From: Corallococcus caeni
GTDB lineage: Bacteria > Myxococcota > Myxococcia > Myxococcales > Myxococcaceae
Assembly: GCF_036245865.1 (NCBI RefSeq)
Contig: NZ_BTTW01000005.1
Location: forward strand, 671,837 to 735,836
DNA length: 64,000 bases
Direction of reading: 5' to 3'
The number at the start of each line of letters is the position of its first letter. Positions within the stretch are counted from its first letter, which is position 1. Under the pieces are notes generated by a model. That model had not been told where the DNA came from and made no database searches. It saw only the letters and a program-made list of their open reading frames with translations. Position numbers and translations under genes: made by a program. Below, in pieces: positions 49,208 through 59,304 of this stretch.

Positions 49208-51205
49208 TCATCTCGCCCCGCTTCGCAGGTGGGCGGCGGCGAGCTCCAGTCGTTCGAGCAACCCCGAGTGCCGGGCCCGTGCCTCGGCTCCGCCCGCGCG
49301 CAGCGCCATGGCCAGCACCCGCGGCAGGTTGAGCGCGGCCCCCGCGCGCAGGCGCTGCTGATACTGCGCGGCCCAGTCGTGAGGGACGCGCAGCGACCAG
49401 TTGCGCGCGTCCACGGAGCCCGGCGCGTTGTACGTGTCCGGCATGCCCAGCAGGTCCGCGAAGAACACCATCACGCTGCGCGCACGGCTGGCGAACAGGT
49501 CCGCGAACTTCGCCTGCGCGAGCAACCCCGGGTCTTGCTCGAGCTGTCGCGCGAAGTCCTCACGCCCCTCCGCTTCGGGATGCAGCCGCCAGGCGAGGTA
49601 GTCCGCCTGGGCGCGCAGGGCATGCTTCCACTGCCATTCGGAGAGGAGCCGCCAGAGCGACTTCGTGTCGTGGTTGCCCACCATCACCCAGTCCTCGGGG
49701 GCCGCGTTCTCGCTGCGGTACACGTCCGCCGGGTTGTGGAGGTCCGCCTTCTGGGTGACGCGGAAGCGGCCCAGGCCATCCCGAGCCATCACCCGCGACA
49801 GCTCATGGGGCAGCGTGCTCAGCACCTCGCACAGCACGTCCTCACGGGCCCGGCCGTGCTCCCGCGCCGTACGCACCACCGAGTCGAACAGGATGGCGTA
49901 GCGGCCCACCTGCTCCTCCGTGAGCCACTTCACCCAGCCATCCGCGTGACGCGGCACCGAGCGGTCCAGTTGCTCCGGCGCCACGATGGCGTACCGCGCC
50001 AGCTCCGGGTGGTCCGGCAGGTCCGGCGAGGAGAACAGCCGCGCCCCGCCCTGCACCGCGCGCAGCGGATCCGCCGAGCCCGCGCGGTACACCCACGGAC
50101 ACACGAGCCCGTGCGGATGGTCGATGCGCAGCCCGTCGTACTCGGAGAGCATCTTGCCCAGCCGCGCGTCCAGGTAGCTCAGCACCGGTCCGGGGCCGGA
50201 GCCGTCCGGCGCGACGTACTGCTCGGGGTCCAGCACCGGGTAGTTCCACGGCTGGCCCTCCGGGTTGGTGCGGCTGGGCGGAGCCCCCATGAGGTACGCG
50301 CGAAGGAACAACCCCTGCAGCGCCCATGTGTCCCGGGGCGAGAAACCAATCTGGAGGTCCCCGTACAGCTTGAGGCCCCACGCCCCCACGCGCTCGCGCA
50401 GGAGCCCGTGCTGTTCATGCACGAGGAACTGGCGGAAGGCGTACTGCTCCACCGCCTCGGCTTCGACGTTGAGCAGCTCCCGGACGCGCGCCTCCGCCTG
50501 CGTCACCTCTTCGAGGCGCGGCGCGAACAGGCGCCCCTCCAGCGAATCCGCCCAACCGCGCCAGTCATCCGGCGTGTGATGCCGCGTGGCGAGCACGTCG
50601 AACAGCGCATCCCGTTCCAGCCACTCCCGCTGCTCCACGCGGAAGTCCGCGAAGCGCCGGACGAGCGCGAGGATGGACGCGGGAGCGTCGGCACGGTCGC
50701 GCTCCCGGCGGAAGGTGTCCCATGCTTCCTGGAGCGCCAGTGCCTGGCCCCGGCACGCGGACTGGTAGCGGGTCTCCGGTCCACCCTCCGCGGGCACTTC
50801 GGAGACGAGCCGGGCCAGCGTGTCGGAGGACAGCAGCGCGCCCCACGGCCCGTGCGGATCCGCGAGCGGCGCGAGCGCCACGTTCAGCGTGTTGCGTGAG
50901 AACAACGTGCCGTCATACGGCGACGGGTTGTGCGCGGTGGTCTGCCCCTGCGGCCCCAGCTGGATGCCGGTGAAGCCCAGGTCCCGGGCGAAGGCGAGGA
51001 AGCGCGTGGCGCCCTCGGAGTACGGCGAGCCCCGCCCCAGGTCTTCTCCGGGGAGGCCCGGGAAGCTGGGGTCATGGATGCTCAGGACCCAGCGGGTGAC
51101 GCCCAGTGCGTCCAGGGCTTCGGTGACGAGCGAGCGGTGCGAATCGGGCAGCGGGGACGGGAGCTCCACACTCCTGACCCTATGGCCCCCCGCCCGATGC
51201 GCCAA
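49208..51205 (-). CDS. 4-alpha-glucanotransferase-like protein (GH77, divergent)
   Basis: A 665-residue GH77-like protein. The nucleophile aspartate is in [12 protein letters not shown], the third catalytic acid in [12 protein letters not shown], and the acid/base glutamate probably in [13 protein letters not shown], where a canonical enzyme has AEDLG. Residues about 25-100 form an N-terminal region in which the substrate loops differ from MalQ. It is longer than most bacterial amylomaltases (about 500) and shares the divergent type seen in several proteobacteria. TTG 51205 is used with AAGGA 4 bp upstream. It would disproportionate maltodextrins; no other mal genes are nearby. Confidence 0.8.
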   Translation of the reverse strand: MAHRAGGHRVRSVELPSPLPDSHRSLVTEALDALGVTRWVLSIHDPSFPGLPGEDLGRGSPYSEGATRFLAFARDLGFTGIQLGPQGQTTAHNPSPYDGTLFSRNTLNVALAPLADPHGPWGALLSSDTLARLVSEVPAEGGPETRYQSACRGQALALQEAWDTFRRERDRADAPASILALVRRFADFRVEQREWLERDALFDVLATRHHTPDDWRGWADSLEGRLFAPRLEEVTQAEARVRELLNVEAEAVEQYAFRQFLVHEQHGLLRERVGAWGLKLYGDLQIGFSPRDTWALQGLFLRAYLMGAPPSRTNPEGQPWNYPVLDPEQYVAPDGSGPGPVLSYLDARLGKMLSEYDGLRIDHPHGLVCPWVYRAGSADPLRAVQGGARLFSSPDLPDHPELARYAIVAPEQLDRSVPRHADGWVKWLTEEQVGRYAILFDSVVRTAREHGRAREDVLCEVLSTLPHELSRVMARDGLGRFRVTQKADLHNPADVYRSENAAPEDWVMVGNHDTKSLWRLLSEWQWKHALRAQADYLAWRLHPEAEGREDFARQLEQDPGLLAQAKFADLFASRARSVMVFFADLLGMPDTYNAPGSVDARNWSLRVPHDWAAQYQQRLRAGAALNLPRVLAMALRAGGAEARARHSGLLERLELAAAHLRSGAR

Positions 51206-51241
51206 CCGTTCCTTGAGGGTGACGCGAGCATCCTCCGCGCA

Positions 51242-54200
51242 TCAGTCCTGCCGGGCCTGCGGCTGCGGCCGGGGCTCGCCGCCGCCCTGCGCGGGCCCGT
51301 GCGCCGGCCCGTGTGCCTGCCCGTGCGACTTGAACACCCGGCGCAGCTTGCCGGTCATCCACGTGCGGGCATCCGTGAGGATTTCGTACACCGTCGGAAT
51401 CACCAGCAGCGTGAGCAGCGTGGACGTGATGACGCCGCCAATCACCGCGCGGCCCAGCGGCGCCCGGAAGTCGCCGCCCTCGCCGTGCCCCAGCGCCACC
51501 GGCACCATGCCCGCGATGAGCGCGAGGGTCGTCATGATGATGGGCCGCAAGCGGATGCGCCCCGCTTCAATCAGCGCTTCGCGCAAGGGCAGCCCCTTCT
51601 CGTGCTGCCATTTGGCGAAGTCGATGAGCAGGATGGCGTTCTTCGCGACAATGCCCATCAGCAGGATGACGCCGATGAGGCTCATGATGTTCAGCGTGTC
51701 CCCCGTCACCACCAGCGCCAGCACCACGCCTATCAGCGACAGCGGCAGCGACACCAGGATGGCCAGCGGGTCGATGAACGAGCCGAACTGGATGACGAGG
51801 ATGAGGTACATCAGCATCACCGCCACGCCCAGCGCCAGGAACACCCGGCCGAACACCTCCTGCTGATCCGCGGACTCGCCGCCCGTGGAGACCTCGTAGC
51901 CCGGCGGCACCTTCACCGCCTTGAGCCGCGTCTGGACGTCGTTCATCACCTCCGACAGCGACCGCCCCGCCACGTTCGCCTGCACGTTGATGACCTTCTC
52001 GCGGTTCAGGTGGTCAATCTGCGCCGGGCCCACGGTCTGCTTCACATTCGCCACCTGTCCCAGCGGCACCACCACCGGAGCCCCCGTGGCGGTGGAGCCC
52101 ACCACCAGCGGCAGCTGCGCCAGGTCGGACGGGTTCTCGCGGAACTGCGGCGCCAGGCGCACCATCACGTCGCGCGTCTCCCCAATGGGGTCCACCCAGT
52201 CGCCGGAGTCCAGGCCCGCGAAGGCCGGCCGCAGCGACTGCGCCACCTGCCCCACCGTCACGTTGAGCTGGCCCGCGACGCCGCGGTTCAGCTCCACCTC
52301 CAGCTCCGGCTTCTCCCCGCGCGTGGACAGCCCCACGTCCACCGCGCCCGGCACCTGCTTGACCTCCTTCATCACCTGCTGCGCGAACTGGTTGAGCCCC
52401 TGGGACTCCGGCCCGCGCAGCTCCAGCTGGATGGACTTGATGGCGCCGCCGAAGCCGCTGGTGAACACGGACACGTTCGCGCCGCCCACCGCGAGCAGCT
52501 CCTGACGCAGCGTCCTGCCCAGCACCTCCTGACTGGCCTTGCGCTCCGTCTTCGGCTTGAGCCGCACGTACACCAGCGCCTGGTCCACGCCCGGCGAGCG
52601 CAGGGGCAGCGGCACGCCGATGGTCGTGTACGTGTACGCGACCTCCGGGTGCTGGCGCGTGAGGCGGGACACCTCCTCCACCTTGCGCCGCGTGTAGTCC
52701 AGGCTGGAGCCGGCGGGCGTCTCCACCAGCATCTCGATCTCCGCGCGGTCGCTCACCGGCACGAAGCCCGCGCCGCCGAAGAAGCCCTGCAGCGCCACCG
52801 CGCCCACCAGCGACCCCACCGCGAGCAACACCATCGCGAGCCGGTGGTCCAGCGCCCAGGCGATGACGGCCTTGTAGCGGTCCGCCTGCCGGTCGAACCA
52901 GTGGTTGAAGCGCGCCAGCCCCCGCGAGATGAAGTTGCGCCGCTCGCCCTTCTCCACCTGCGGGTCGGGCCAGTACGCGCTGAGCATGGGGTCCAGCGAG
53001 AAGCTCACGAACAGCGACACCAGCACCGAGCACGCGATGGTGAGCGCGAACGGCTTGAACCACTGCCCCGCCACGCCGTACATGAACGCCACCGGGACGA
53101 ACACCGCCACGATGGAGAACGTCGTCGCCGCCACCGCGAGGCCAATCTCGCTCGTGCCCTCGCGCGACGCCGTGTAGTGGTCCTTCCCCATCTCCACGTG
53201 CCGCACGATGTTTTCGCGCACCACGATGGCGTCGTCGATGAGGATGCCGATGGCCAGCGTCAGGCCCAGGAGCGACATCGTGTTGAGCGTGAAGCCGAAC
53301 GCCCACACGCTCACGAACGACGCCAGCACGGACACGGGCAGCGCCAGGCCGGTGATGACCGTGGAGCGCCACGAGTTGAGGAACAGGAACACCACCAGCA
53401 CCGTGAGCAGCGCGCCTTCAATCAGCGCCTGCTGCACGTTGACGACGGAGTTCTCCACGCGCGTGCCCGCGTCGCGGACGATCTCGAGCTTCGCGTTGGC
53501 GGGCAGCCGCTGCTGGAGCATCTTCACGCGCTCGCGCACGCCGTCCGCGACCTCCGTGGTGCTGTGGCCCTTGGCCTTGATGACCTCGATGCCCACCGCC
53601 TGCGCGCCGTTGTAGAGCGACAGGGTGCGCGGCTCCTCGGTGCCGGCGAACACGTCCGCCACCTCGCCCAGCCGCAGCGTGCGTCCGCCTCGCTCCGCGA
53701 TGGGCACCTGCGCGAAGTCCTCCGGCGTCTCCAGGCGGCCCTTGAGCCGGATGGTGCGCTCCTGCAGCTCCGTGTTGAGCCGGCCCACTGGCGCCGCCAG
53801 GTTCTGCGCCTGGAGCGCCGCCACCACCTGCGCCACCGACAGGCCCGCCGCCTGGAGCGCCGCGGGCCGCACCTGCACCGTCATCTCCCGGTCCACGCCG
53901 CCCACCACCGTGGCCTGCGCCACGCCGGGCACCGAGCGCAAGTCCCCCACCACCAGCGGGTCCGCGATGAGCGTCAGCGCGGGCACGTCCAGCGCTTTCG
54001 ACGTCAGCACCAGCGACACGATGGGTTGGTCCGACGGGTCGAAGCGCGTGAGGATGGGCTCCTCCATCTCCTGCGGCAGGTCCGCGCGCTTGCTGGAGAT
54101 GGCGTCGCGGATGTCCTGGGACGCCTCCTGGATGTCCTTCTCGAAGTCGAAGAACACCGTGAAGTTCGCCAGGCTGTCCGTGGAGCTGGACGTCGTCTTC

Positions 54201-54439
54201 TTCCCGTCCACGCCGGAGATGGCGAAGATGGCGTCCTCGATGGGCTCCACGATTTCGCGCTCCACCGTGTCTGGTGATGCGCCTGGGTACGCGATGGTGA
54301 CGTTGATGACCGGCTGCTGAACGTCCGGGAACTCGTCCGTCTCCAGGTTGAACAGCGCGACGATGCCGAACACGACGAGCGCCACCATCGCCGTGATGGT
54401 GATGATGGGGCGCTTGATGGCGAAGTCGGAGATGAACAC
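51242..54439 (-). CDS. RND efflux permease (HAE1/AcrB family)
   Basis: A 1065-residue inner-membrane transporter of the hydrophobe/amphiphile efflux type. It has 12 transmembrane helices and two large periplasmic loops. The proton-relay pair is in TM4 (GILIDDAIVVRENI). The start is MFISDFAIKRPIITI, typical of the class. A Pro/His/Gln-rich tail of 30 residues ends the protein. ATG 54439 is supported by this N-terminus. It lies 45 bp downstream of the adaptor gene, so both are one operon. No TolC-type outer-membrane gene is here; a chromosomal one elsewhere may complete the pump. Confidence 0.95.
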   Translation of the reverse strand: MFISDFAIKRPIITITAMVALVVFGIVALFNLETDEFPDVQQPVINVTIAYPGASPDTVEREIVEPIEDAIFAISGVDGKKTTSSSTDSLANFTVFFDFEKDIQEASQDIRDAISSKRADLPQEMEEPILTRFDPSDQPIVSLVLTSKALDVPALTLIADPLVVGDLRSVPGVAQATVVGGVDREMTVQVRPAALQAAGLSVAQVVAALQAQNLAAPVGRLNTELQERTIRLKGRLETPEDFAQVPIAERGGRTLRLGEVADVFAGTEEPRTLSLYNGAQAVGIEVIKAKGHSTTEVADGVRERVKMLQQRLPANAKLEIVRDAGTRVENSVVNVQQALIEGALLTVLVVFLFLNSWRSTVITGLALPVSVLASFVSVWAFGFTLNTMSLLGLTLAIGILIDDAIVVRENIVRHVEMGKDHYTASREGTSEIGLAVAATTFSIVAVFVPVAFMYGVAGQWFKPFALTIACSVLVSLFVSFSLDPMLSAYWPDPQVEKGERRNFISRGLARFNHWFDRQADRYKAVIAWALDHRLAMVLLAVGSLVGAVALQGFFGGAGFVPVSDRAEIEMLVETPAGSSLDYTRRKVEEVSRLTRQHPEVAYTYTTIGVPLPLRSPGVDQALVYVRLKPKTERKASQEVLGRTLRQELLAVGGANVSVFTSGFGGAIKSIQLELRGPESQGLNQFAQQVMKEVKQVPGAVDVGLSTRGEKPELEVELNRGVAGQLNVTVGQVAQSLRPAFAGLDSGDWVDPIGETRDVMVRLAPQFRENPSDLAQLPLVVGSTATGAPVVVPLGQVANVKQTVGPAQIDHLNREKVINVQANVAGRSLSEVMNDVQTRLKAVKVPPGYEVSTGGESADQQEVFGRVFLALGVAVMLMYLILVIQFGSFIDPLAILVSLPLSLIGVVLALVVTGDTLNIMSLIGVILLMGIVAKNAILLIDFAKWQHEKGLPLREALIEAGRIRLRPIIMTTLALIAGMVPVALGHGEGGDFRAPLGRAVIGGVITSTLLTLLVIPTVYEILTDARTWMTGKLRRVFKSHGQAHGPAHGPAQGGGEPRPQPQARQD

Positions 54440-54484
54440 GGACGACTCCTGCGGTGCTTCTTCAAGAAGTGGAGACGCCCGGCG

Positions 54485-55765
54485 CTACTTCGCGGGAGCC
54501 TGGGCGGGCTGCGTGGGAACCCCAGCCGCCGCCGGAGCCTGGGTGGGCCCGCCGCCGCCGCCGGACGCGTTGCCCGCGCCGCCCACGCCCTGCTGGGCCT
54601 CCGGTGGAGAGGCGGGCCGCTGCTTCTTCGGCCTCTCCGGCGCGGCGGTGAGCTTCACCGGCGTGCCGTTCGTCAGGTCGCGCGCGGAGCCCAGCAGCAC
54701 CACGTCCCCGGCCTTCAACCCCGAGCGCACCTCCACGGTCTGCGCCACGTCGTCCCGCAGGCCCAGCGTCACCGCCACCTGCTCCACCTTGCCGTCGGAG
54801 ATGCGCTGCACGGTGGGCGGGTCCTGGCGCGTGTCCAGCGCGTCCACCGGCACGGCCAGCGCGTCCTTCGCCTGGGACGCCACGCGCCCCTGCGCGAACA
54901 GGCCGGACAGGAGCATCTGCTCGCTGTTGGGGATGCTCACGTAGATGCGCACCTGTCCCGTGGCCGGATCCACCGCCGGGTTGATGCGCTCCACCTCGCC
55001 CTTGAAGGCCTGCTCCGCGTAGCCGTTGACGCGGAAGTCCACCGCCGTGCCCACCTTCACCTGGGAGAGCTGCGCCGCGGGCACGGAGGCCTCCAGCCGC
55101 AGCGTGGCGGGGTCCACCACCGTGAAGAGGGGCGCGCCCGGCTGGACGATGTCGCCCGTGTGCACCTGCCGCTCGCTCACCACGCCGGTGAAGGGCGCGG
55201 TCACCTTCGTGCGCCCCAACTGGTCCTGCGCCAGCTTCAGCCGGGCCTGCGCATCCGCCAGCTGGCCCTCCGCCTGCGTCCGCGCCAGCTGCGTGCGTTC
55301 GAAGTCGCGGCGGGTGATGACGCCCTGCTTGACGAGGGTTTGATTGCGCCGCTCATCCGCCTTCGCCACCTGCAAGGCATTGCGCGCCACGCGCAGGGTG
55401 GAGCTGGCCGCCTGCACCTGCTCGCGCAGGGTGCCCTCGTCCACGCGCGCCAGCAGGTCCCCCTCCTTCACGGCCTGCCCCTGGTCCGCCTTCACGTCCA
55501 GGATGCTGCCGCCCACCTCCGCGCGGACGCTGGCCACCCGTCGCGCCTGGAGCGACCCGGAGATGACGGGGCCGCTCTCCAGCCGCAGGGGCTCCACGCG
55601 CACCACGTTCTCGGGCCCCAGCGACACCACCGTGGGCGCGACGGGGGCGGGCGCTTCGGAGCGCTGTCCGCAGGCGCCAGCCAGCCAGCCGGCGGCCAGC
55701 AGGGCCCCCAGCCGCGCACGCCTGCGCCAGGCACGACGTCCCGTTGTCGTTTCGGTGCGTCCCAC
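54485..55765 (-). CDS. RND efflux periplasmic adaptor (MFP) lipoprotein
   Basis: A 426-residue membrane fusion protein. GTG 55765 has GGAGG 6 bp upstream and precedes a lipoprotein signal (LGALLAAGWLAGACG); a TTG further upstream (55804) is rejected. Barrel-sandwich halves (VGGSILDVKADQGQAVKEGDLLARVD and TKVTAPFTGVVSERQVHTGDIV) flank an alpha-hairpin (residues about 105-165). A beta-barrel and membrane-proximal domain follow. The C-terminal tail is Gly/Pro/Ala-rich. It links the RND permease encoded downstream to an outer-membrane channel. Confidence 0.93.
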   Translation of the reverse strand: MGRTETTTGRRAWRRRARLGALLAAGWLAGACGQRSEAPAPVAPTVVSLGPENVVRVEPLRLESGPVISGSLQARRVASVRAEVGGSILDVKADQGQAVKEGDLLARVDEGTLREQVQAASSTLRVARNALQVAKADERRNQTLVKQGVITRRDFERTQLARTQAEGQLADAQARLKLAQDQLGRTKVTAPFTGVVSERQVHTGDIVQPGAPLFTVVDPATLRLEASVPAAQLSQVKVGTAVDFRVNGYAEQAFKGEVERINPAVDPATGQVRIYVSIPNSEQMLLSGLFAQGRVASQAKDALAVPVDALDTRQDPPTVQRISDGKVEQVAVTLGLRDDVAQTVEVRSGLKAGDVVLLGSARDLTNGTPVKLTAAPERPKKQRPASPPEAQQGVGGAGNASGGGGGPTQAPAAAGVPTQPAQAPAK

Positions 55766-55953
55766 GGCCTGCCTCCACGGCCCCCGTTGCCTGCCCCGGT
55801 CCAACCCAGGGGCGTCTTCCGGAGCCGGGTAAACGTGGTGCCGCCTCCCCGCCCGGGGAAGTCATGCCACCACCGGGCGTGAACCTGGAGAACACCCCGA
55901 GCCCGTCCCCATGGCGGGCGGGGAGCCGGGCGGACGAAGCCCTGAACGACGAC

Positions 55954-55985
55954 GGCCTCCGTCCCCAGTGCTGGGGGCGGAGGCC
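55954..55985 (-). terminator. Long hairpin downstream of the haem-motif lipoprotein gene
   Basis: The sequence 55954-55968 pairs with 55971-55985 over up to 15 bp with a single T-G wobble (GGCCTCCG/CGGAGGCC outer arms). It lies 25 bp past the stop of the 56011 gene on the minus strand. No T-run follows. Confidence 0.6.
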
Positions 55986-56010
55986 GCGGAAGACAGCACG
56001 TGGGCCGGGC

Positions 56011-57894
56011 TTAGTGGACCGCCGCGCTGGAGCTCAGGAACGACAGCGTCAGGCAGCTCTGGTTCGCCACCTGATCCAGGAACGTCTGGCGCCCCAGCAC
56101 CTCGTTGAAGGTGCGGGTGGGCGAACCGTCCGCGCGATCCGGCACGGTGAGCACGCCGCTCAGGAAGGGCGACAGGGCGCCCGTCTGGCTCACGTGGGTG
56201 AAGGGCGTGCCAATCTCATCCCCGTGGCAGCCGTCGCAGGTGTTGAGCGAGAAGACGTGGCGGGCCTGACGGTTGGGGATGGTCGTCGCGGGCTGGCTCC
56301 AGAACGGAGGGCTGGACGGGCTGGCGAACGTGGACGTCACGACGGCGCGGCCGCCCCGGAACGCGCCGGTGCTCCACGCGAGCGGGACGGTGTACGTGGG
56401 CGGCAGGGCGACGATGGCCGGCACGTTGCCGTTCACGTAGGACGGGAACAGGGTGTTCTTCGTCGCGCGGTCCGGCGTCTGGGCCACGGTGTGGCTGTTG
56501 AGCAGCCCCAGCGCGGGGCCCGGCGCGGCGAACGACGCCGGGTTGATGGTGCTGTTCCAGAGGCGGAACTCGCGCAGCTCCCAGGGCGAGCCCAGCCAGA
56601 GTTCGTTGGTGCGCACCTGGTTGATGGAGCTGCGGTTGGGCTTGCGCGGGGACAGGTCGCGTTTGGCGAACTGCTCGGTGAGGGCCTCCAGCGCCGCGTT
56701 GTACGTCGCGCTGCCCAGCGCCATGGACGACAGGGCCTGCCACTGCTGCGCGTACGTCTTGATGGACATGCAGTCGTTCTTGTCCACCCCGTACTCCAGG
56801 ATGACCAGGAAGGGCACCGTGTGGCACGAGGTGCCCGTGCCCTCGGTGGCGGCGAAGATGAAGCGCCCCTCGCCCGCGCGCCCGGAGCCGTAGGCGGGGT
56901 TGTTGCCCGCCAGGTCCAGCCGGTTGACGATGGCCACCAGCTTGAAGGGCGACTTCGTCAGGTCCAGCGCGCCGCCCACCTTCGGCCACGGGTTGACGAG
57001 CTTCGTCACGATGTTCGTGCGCGGCGGGGTGGTGAAGCCGTTGACCGTCTTCGCGGCCTCCCACTGCCGCACCCACTCACGCACGAAGGTGGACGGGGCC
57101 ACGCCGGTGAACGGCTGGTTGGCCATCTCCGTCATCAGGTAGTTGAACGTCCACTTGCCGTTCGGGTTGCCCACGTTGGTGCACGGGTCCCACGTGCGCG
57201 TCGGGTCCCCCACCACGGACGGCGCCCGGATGATGAGCGAGCGCGCCGGGTCCACCAGCGTCGCCAGGCCAATGGGGCGGATGGGCACGCGCTGCCCCAC
57301 CGGGAACTGGGTGGACAGGGCCGCCACCGGCACGGTGCGCACCAGCTCACGGCCCTCGAACACCGCGGTCGTCAGCTGCGTCTGCGACTGGGACTGCGCC
57401 TGCGTGATGCGCTCCTGCTCCGCCTGGAGCGCCACGAAGTCGAAGGTGCCGCTGGCGAGGAAGAGCAGGTCGCCCGCCACCTCGTCACCGCCCTGGCCGT
57501 CGTCGCGGAAGAGCAGCTGCTGGGTGCCGTCCAGCATCGTCAGCGTCTTGCCCCGGAACGCCTCGTTCTGCGCGCGCTTCGCGTCCAGCTTCAGCTCGAA
57601 CACGGCGGCCGTGGCCTTGCTGGCCGTGCCCTGCGGGATGGCGAACAGGGACTCCACCACGGGGCGGTCGGGCACCGCGTCGTCCTCGTCCGTCACCGAG
57701 TTCAGCGCCGCCTCCAGGTTGCCGGACGGGCCCACGGCCTGGGCGGAGGACTCCGCCGCGGGCGCGGAGGGCTCGGACGTCTCCGGGGCCGGCTGGCCAC
57801 AGCCCACCACCAGCGACGAGGCCAGGAGCGCGAACGGCAGGCGCCGGCCCAGCTTCCCGGAATGCTTCCACAGCAAAGACAGCTCAGGCTTCAT
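56011..57894 (-). CDS. Large lipoprotein with single CxxCH haem motif
   Basis: A 627-residue exported protein. The signal peptide ends in a lipobox (LASSLVVGCGQ). Beta-rich segments of no known family fill most of it (WDPCTNVGNPNGKWTF, RFIFAATEGTG). Near residue 555 is a cytochrome c-type haem-binding motif (TCDGCHGDE) in a short helical region. The rest resembles uncharacterised myxobacterial surface proteins. With only one CxxCH and no methionine-ligand assignment, it may be a mono-haem protein or a peroxidase-like relative. ATG 57894. It sits between the RND operon and the ADYC gene on the same strand, without tight spacing. Confidence 0.75.
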   Translation of the reverse strand: MKPELSLLWKHSGKLGRRLPFALLASSLVVGCGQPAPETSEPSAPAAESSAQAVGPSGNLEAALNSVTDEDDAVPDRPVVESLFAIPQGTASKATAAVFELKLDAKRAQNEAFRGKTLTMLDGTQQLLFRDDGQGGDEVAGDLLFLASGTFDFVALQAEQERITQAQSQSQTQLTTAVFEGRELVRTVPVAALSTQFPVGQRVPIRPIGLATLVDPARSLIIRAPSVVGDPTRTWDPCTNVGNPNGKWTFNYLMTEMANQPFTGVAPSTFVREWVRQWEAAKTVNGFTTPPRTNIVTKLVNPWPKVGGALDLTKSPFKLVAIVNRLDLAGNNPAYGSGRAGEGRFIFAATEGTGTSCHTVPFLVILEYGVDKNDCMSIKTYAQQWQALSSMALGSATYNAALEALTEQFAKRDLSPRKPNRSSINQVRTNELWLGSPWELREFRLWNSTINPASFAAPGPALGLLNSHTVAQTPDRATKNTLFPSYVNGNVPAIVALPPTYTVPLAWSTGAFRGGRAVVTSTFASPSSPPFWSQPATTIPNRQARHVFSLNTCDGCHGDEIGTPFTHVSQTGALSPFLSGVLTVPDRADGSPTRTFNEVLGRQTFLDQVANQSCLTLSFLSSSAAVH

Positions 57895-58010
57895 GGGGTG
57901 TGCTCCACTCACGACGGGGGTACCGCGACAGCCGCGCGATGGGGCGCCCTCCCCCTCACCGTTCGCGGGACCCCGGCCACCCCGGTCCCGTCCCCCTCCG
58001 TGAATGCGGA

Positions 58011-58060
58011 AAACGCCCCATCCCCCTCCGGTCCTTGCGACGCGGAGGCGAATGGGGCGT
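58011..58060 (-). terminator. Rho-independent terminator of the ADYC lipoprotein gene
   Basis: AACGCCCCAT (58011-58020) pairs perfectly with ATGGGGCGTT (58051-58060), with an inner CTCCG/CGGAG stem. On the minus strand the stem is followed by TTTCC. It lies 88 bp past the stop codon. Confidence 0.75.
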
Positions 58061-58101
58061 TCTCATAACATGAAACACCGACAATTATCGACTTCCAGAT
58101 A

Positions 58102-58154
58102 TTGTAACCTAAGCGGCTACAAGTCTGGGGTTGCCGTAACCTGTCTGGCTACAA
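58102..58154. repeat. Pair of imperfect direct repeats around the ADYC stop codon
   Basis: Two near-copies of GTAACCT-(x)-GGCTACAA lie at about 58104-58122 and 58136-58154, in an A/T-richer stretch unlike the rest of the window. The second copy spans the stop codon of the ADYC gene, so its last codons are part of the repeat. This may be a short duplication. Confidence 0.4.
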
Positions 58155-59117
58155 CCCGCTGGCGCCGTAGGGCGACTCGCTGATGAGGCGGGTGCCGGAA
58201 TCGAAGTGGCTGGTGCTGCCGCAGTCCGGGATGGGGTTGAAGCCCGAGCACGTCACGGGCACGTGGGCGCGGGTCTCCGAGGTGAAGCAGCGGGCGCCGG
58301 CCTCGCTCCACTCGGCCTCCAGGCTCCAGGACTCGGTGTCGGCCTGGACGCCCACGCCGTCGTAGAGGTTGACCCACTGGCCGTCGATGGTGTGCGACTC
58401 GCCGTCGCCGCAGAAGTCCGCGCGCACCATGCGGGTGCAGGCCTGGTGGTGGCCCGCGAGGCTCTCGCCGTTGGCGGCGGTGGCCCAGGGCTTGTAGCCA
58501 AAGTGCATGCACTTCGCGATGGCGGCGCCCTCGCAGGCGAAGGTGAAGGCGGTGGCGTCTTCAATCTTCTCACCGCCGCCGGCCACGCCCTGGAGGTAGT
58601 TCCAGCGCCCGGCCACGGCGATGGCGGAGTTCGCCGCGCCGTTGGCGTCCTGGCACACGGAGCGCCAGCTGCCGTCCGAACCCTCGTAGGAGACCTGGTA
58701 GGACCACAGGTCGCTGTCGCCGCCGCTGCCCTGGGTGATGCTGTCCACGCGCAGGTGCAGGGTGCTGTCATCCCCCATCTTGCCGACGAAGCGCGCACCG
58801 GTGAAGTCCGTGCCCGACACGGGGGTGGTGCCGTCCAGGCCGACGAAGGCCGAGCCCTGCAGCCGCACGTTGCTCAGCGGCTTGCCGGAGGCGGAGTGGG
58901 CGCCCGCGTACGCCACGGACACCAGCATGCCGCCCAGCTCGCTGTTGTTCAGGTTGCGGCCATTGAGGTTGCGGCCATTGAGGTTGCGCCCGTTGGGAGA
59001 CACGACCTCCGCCACCTGCGTGCGCAGGGAGGGAGCGTCGAGCTCCGGCGATTCCGTGCCACAGCCCACCGCCACGACGGCGAAACACGCCGCGACCACT
59101 CGCTGCAACGTCCTCAT
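58149..59117 (-). CDS. ADYC-domain lipoprotein
   Basis: A 322-residue lipoprotein (signal ending AVVAVGCGT). Three tandem NGRNL repeats (residues about 40-56) follow, resembling pentapeptide-type repeats. The main domain, from about residue 75 to 300, has the ADYC signature block (ACTRMVRADFCGDG) and the motif FTFACEGAAIAKCMHFGYKPW. This family is typical of myxobacteria and has no known function. The protein has about eight cysteines that could form disulfides. ATG 59117 opens the signal peptide (MRTLQRVVAACF). Confidence 0.85.
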   Translation of the reverse strand: MRTLQRVVAACFAVVAVGCGTESPELDAPSLRTQVAEVVSPNGRNLNGRNLNGRNLNNSELGGMLVSVAYAGAHSASGKPLSNVRLQGSAFVGLDGTTPVSGTDFTGARFVGKMGDDSTLHLRVDSITQGSGGDSDLWSYQVSYEGSDGSWRSVCQDANGAANSAIAVAGRWNYLQGVAGGGEKIEDATAFTFACEGAAIAKCMHFGYKPWATAANGESLAGHHQACTRMVRADFCGDGESHTIDGQWVNLYDGVGVQADTESWSLEAEWSEAGARCFTSETRAHVPVTCSGFNPIPDCGSTSHFDSGTRLISESPYGASGL

Positions 59118-59304
59118 CTGGATGCCCCTTCCCGACCCCGACCCCGACCCGCACCGTCTTCCAGGGCACAAGGTCAGACCGGGGGGCGGGAGCGGCAACC
59201 GCGCCAGGCCCGTCCGGGCACTTGCAGCGTCCAGTGGCTTCCAGTTGTGAGCGCCCCCGGGGCGAGCCCGACGGTTCCCGGGGGGTTCCAGTGTCCGGTG
59301 GTGC

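Noticed and set aside
49011..49211. Small Cys-containing minus-strand ORF between the fusion gene and GH77
   Set aside because: It overlaps the 3' end of the + strand gene, has no ribosome site and no recognisable domain.
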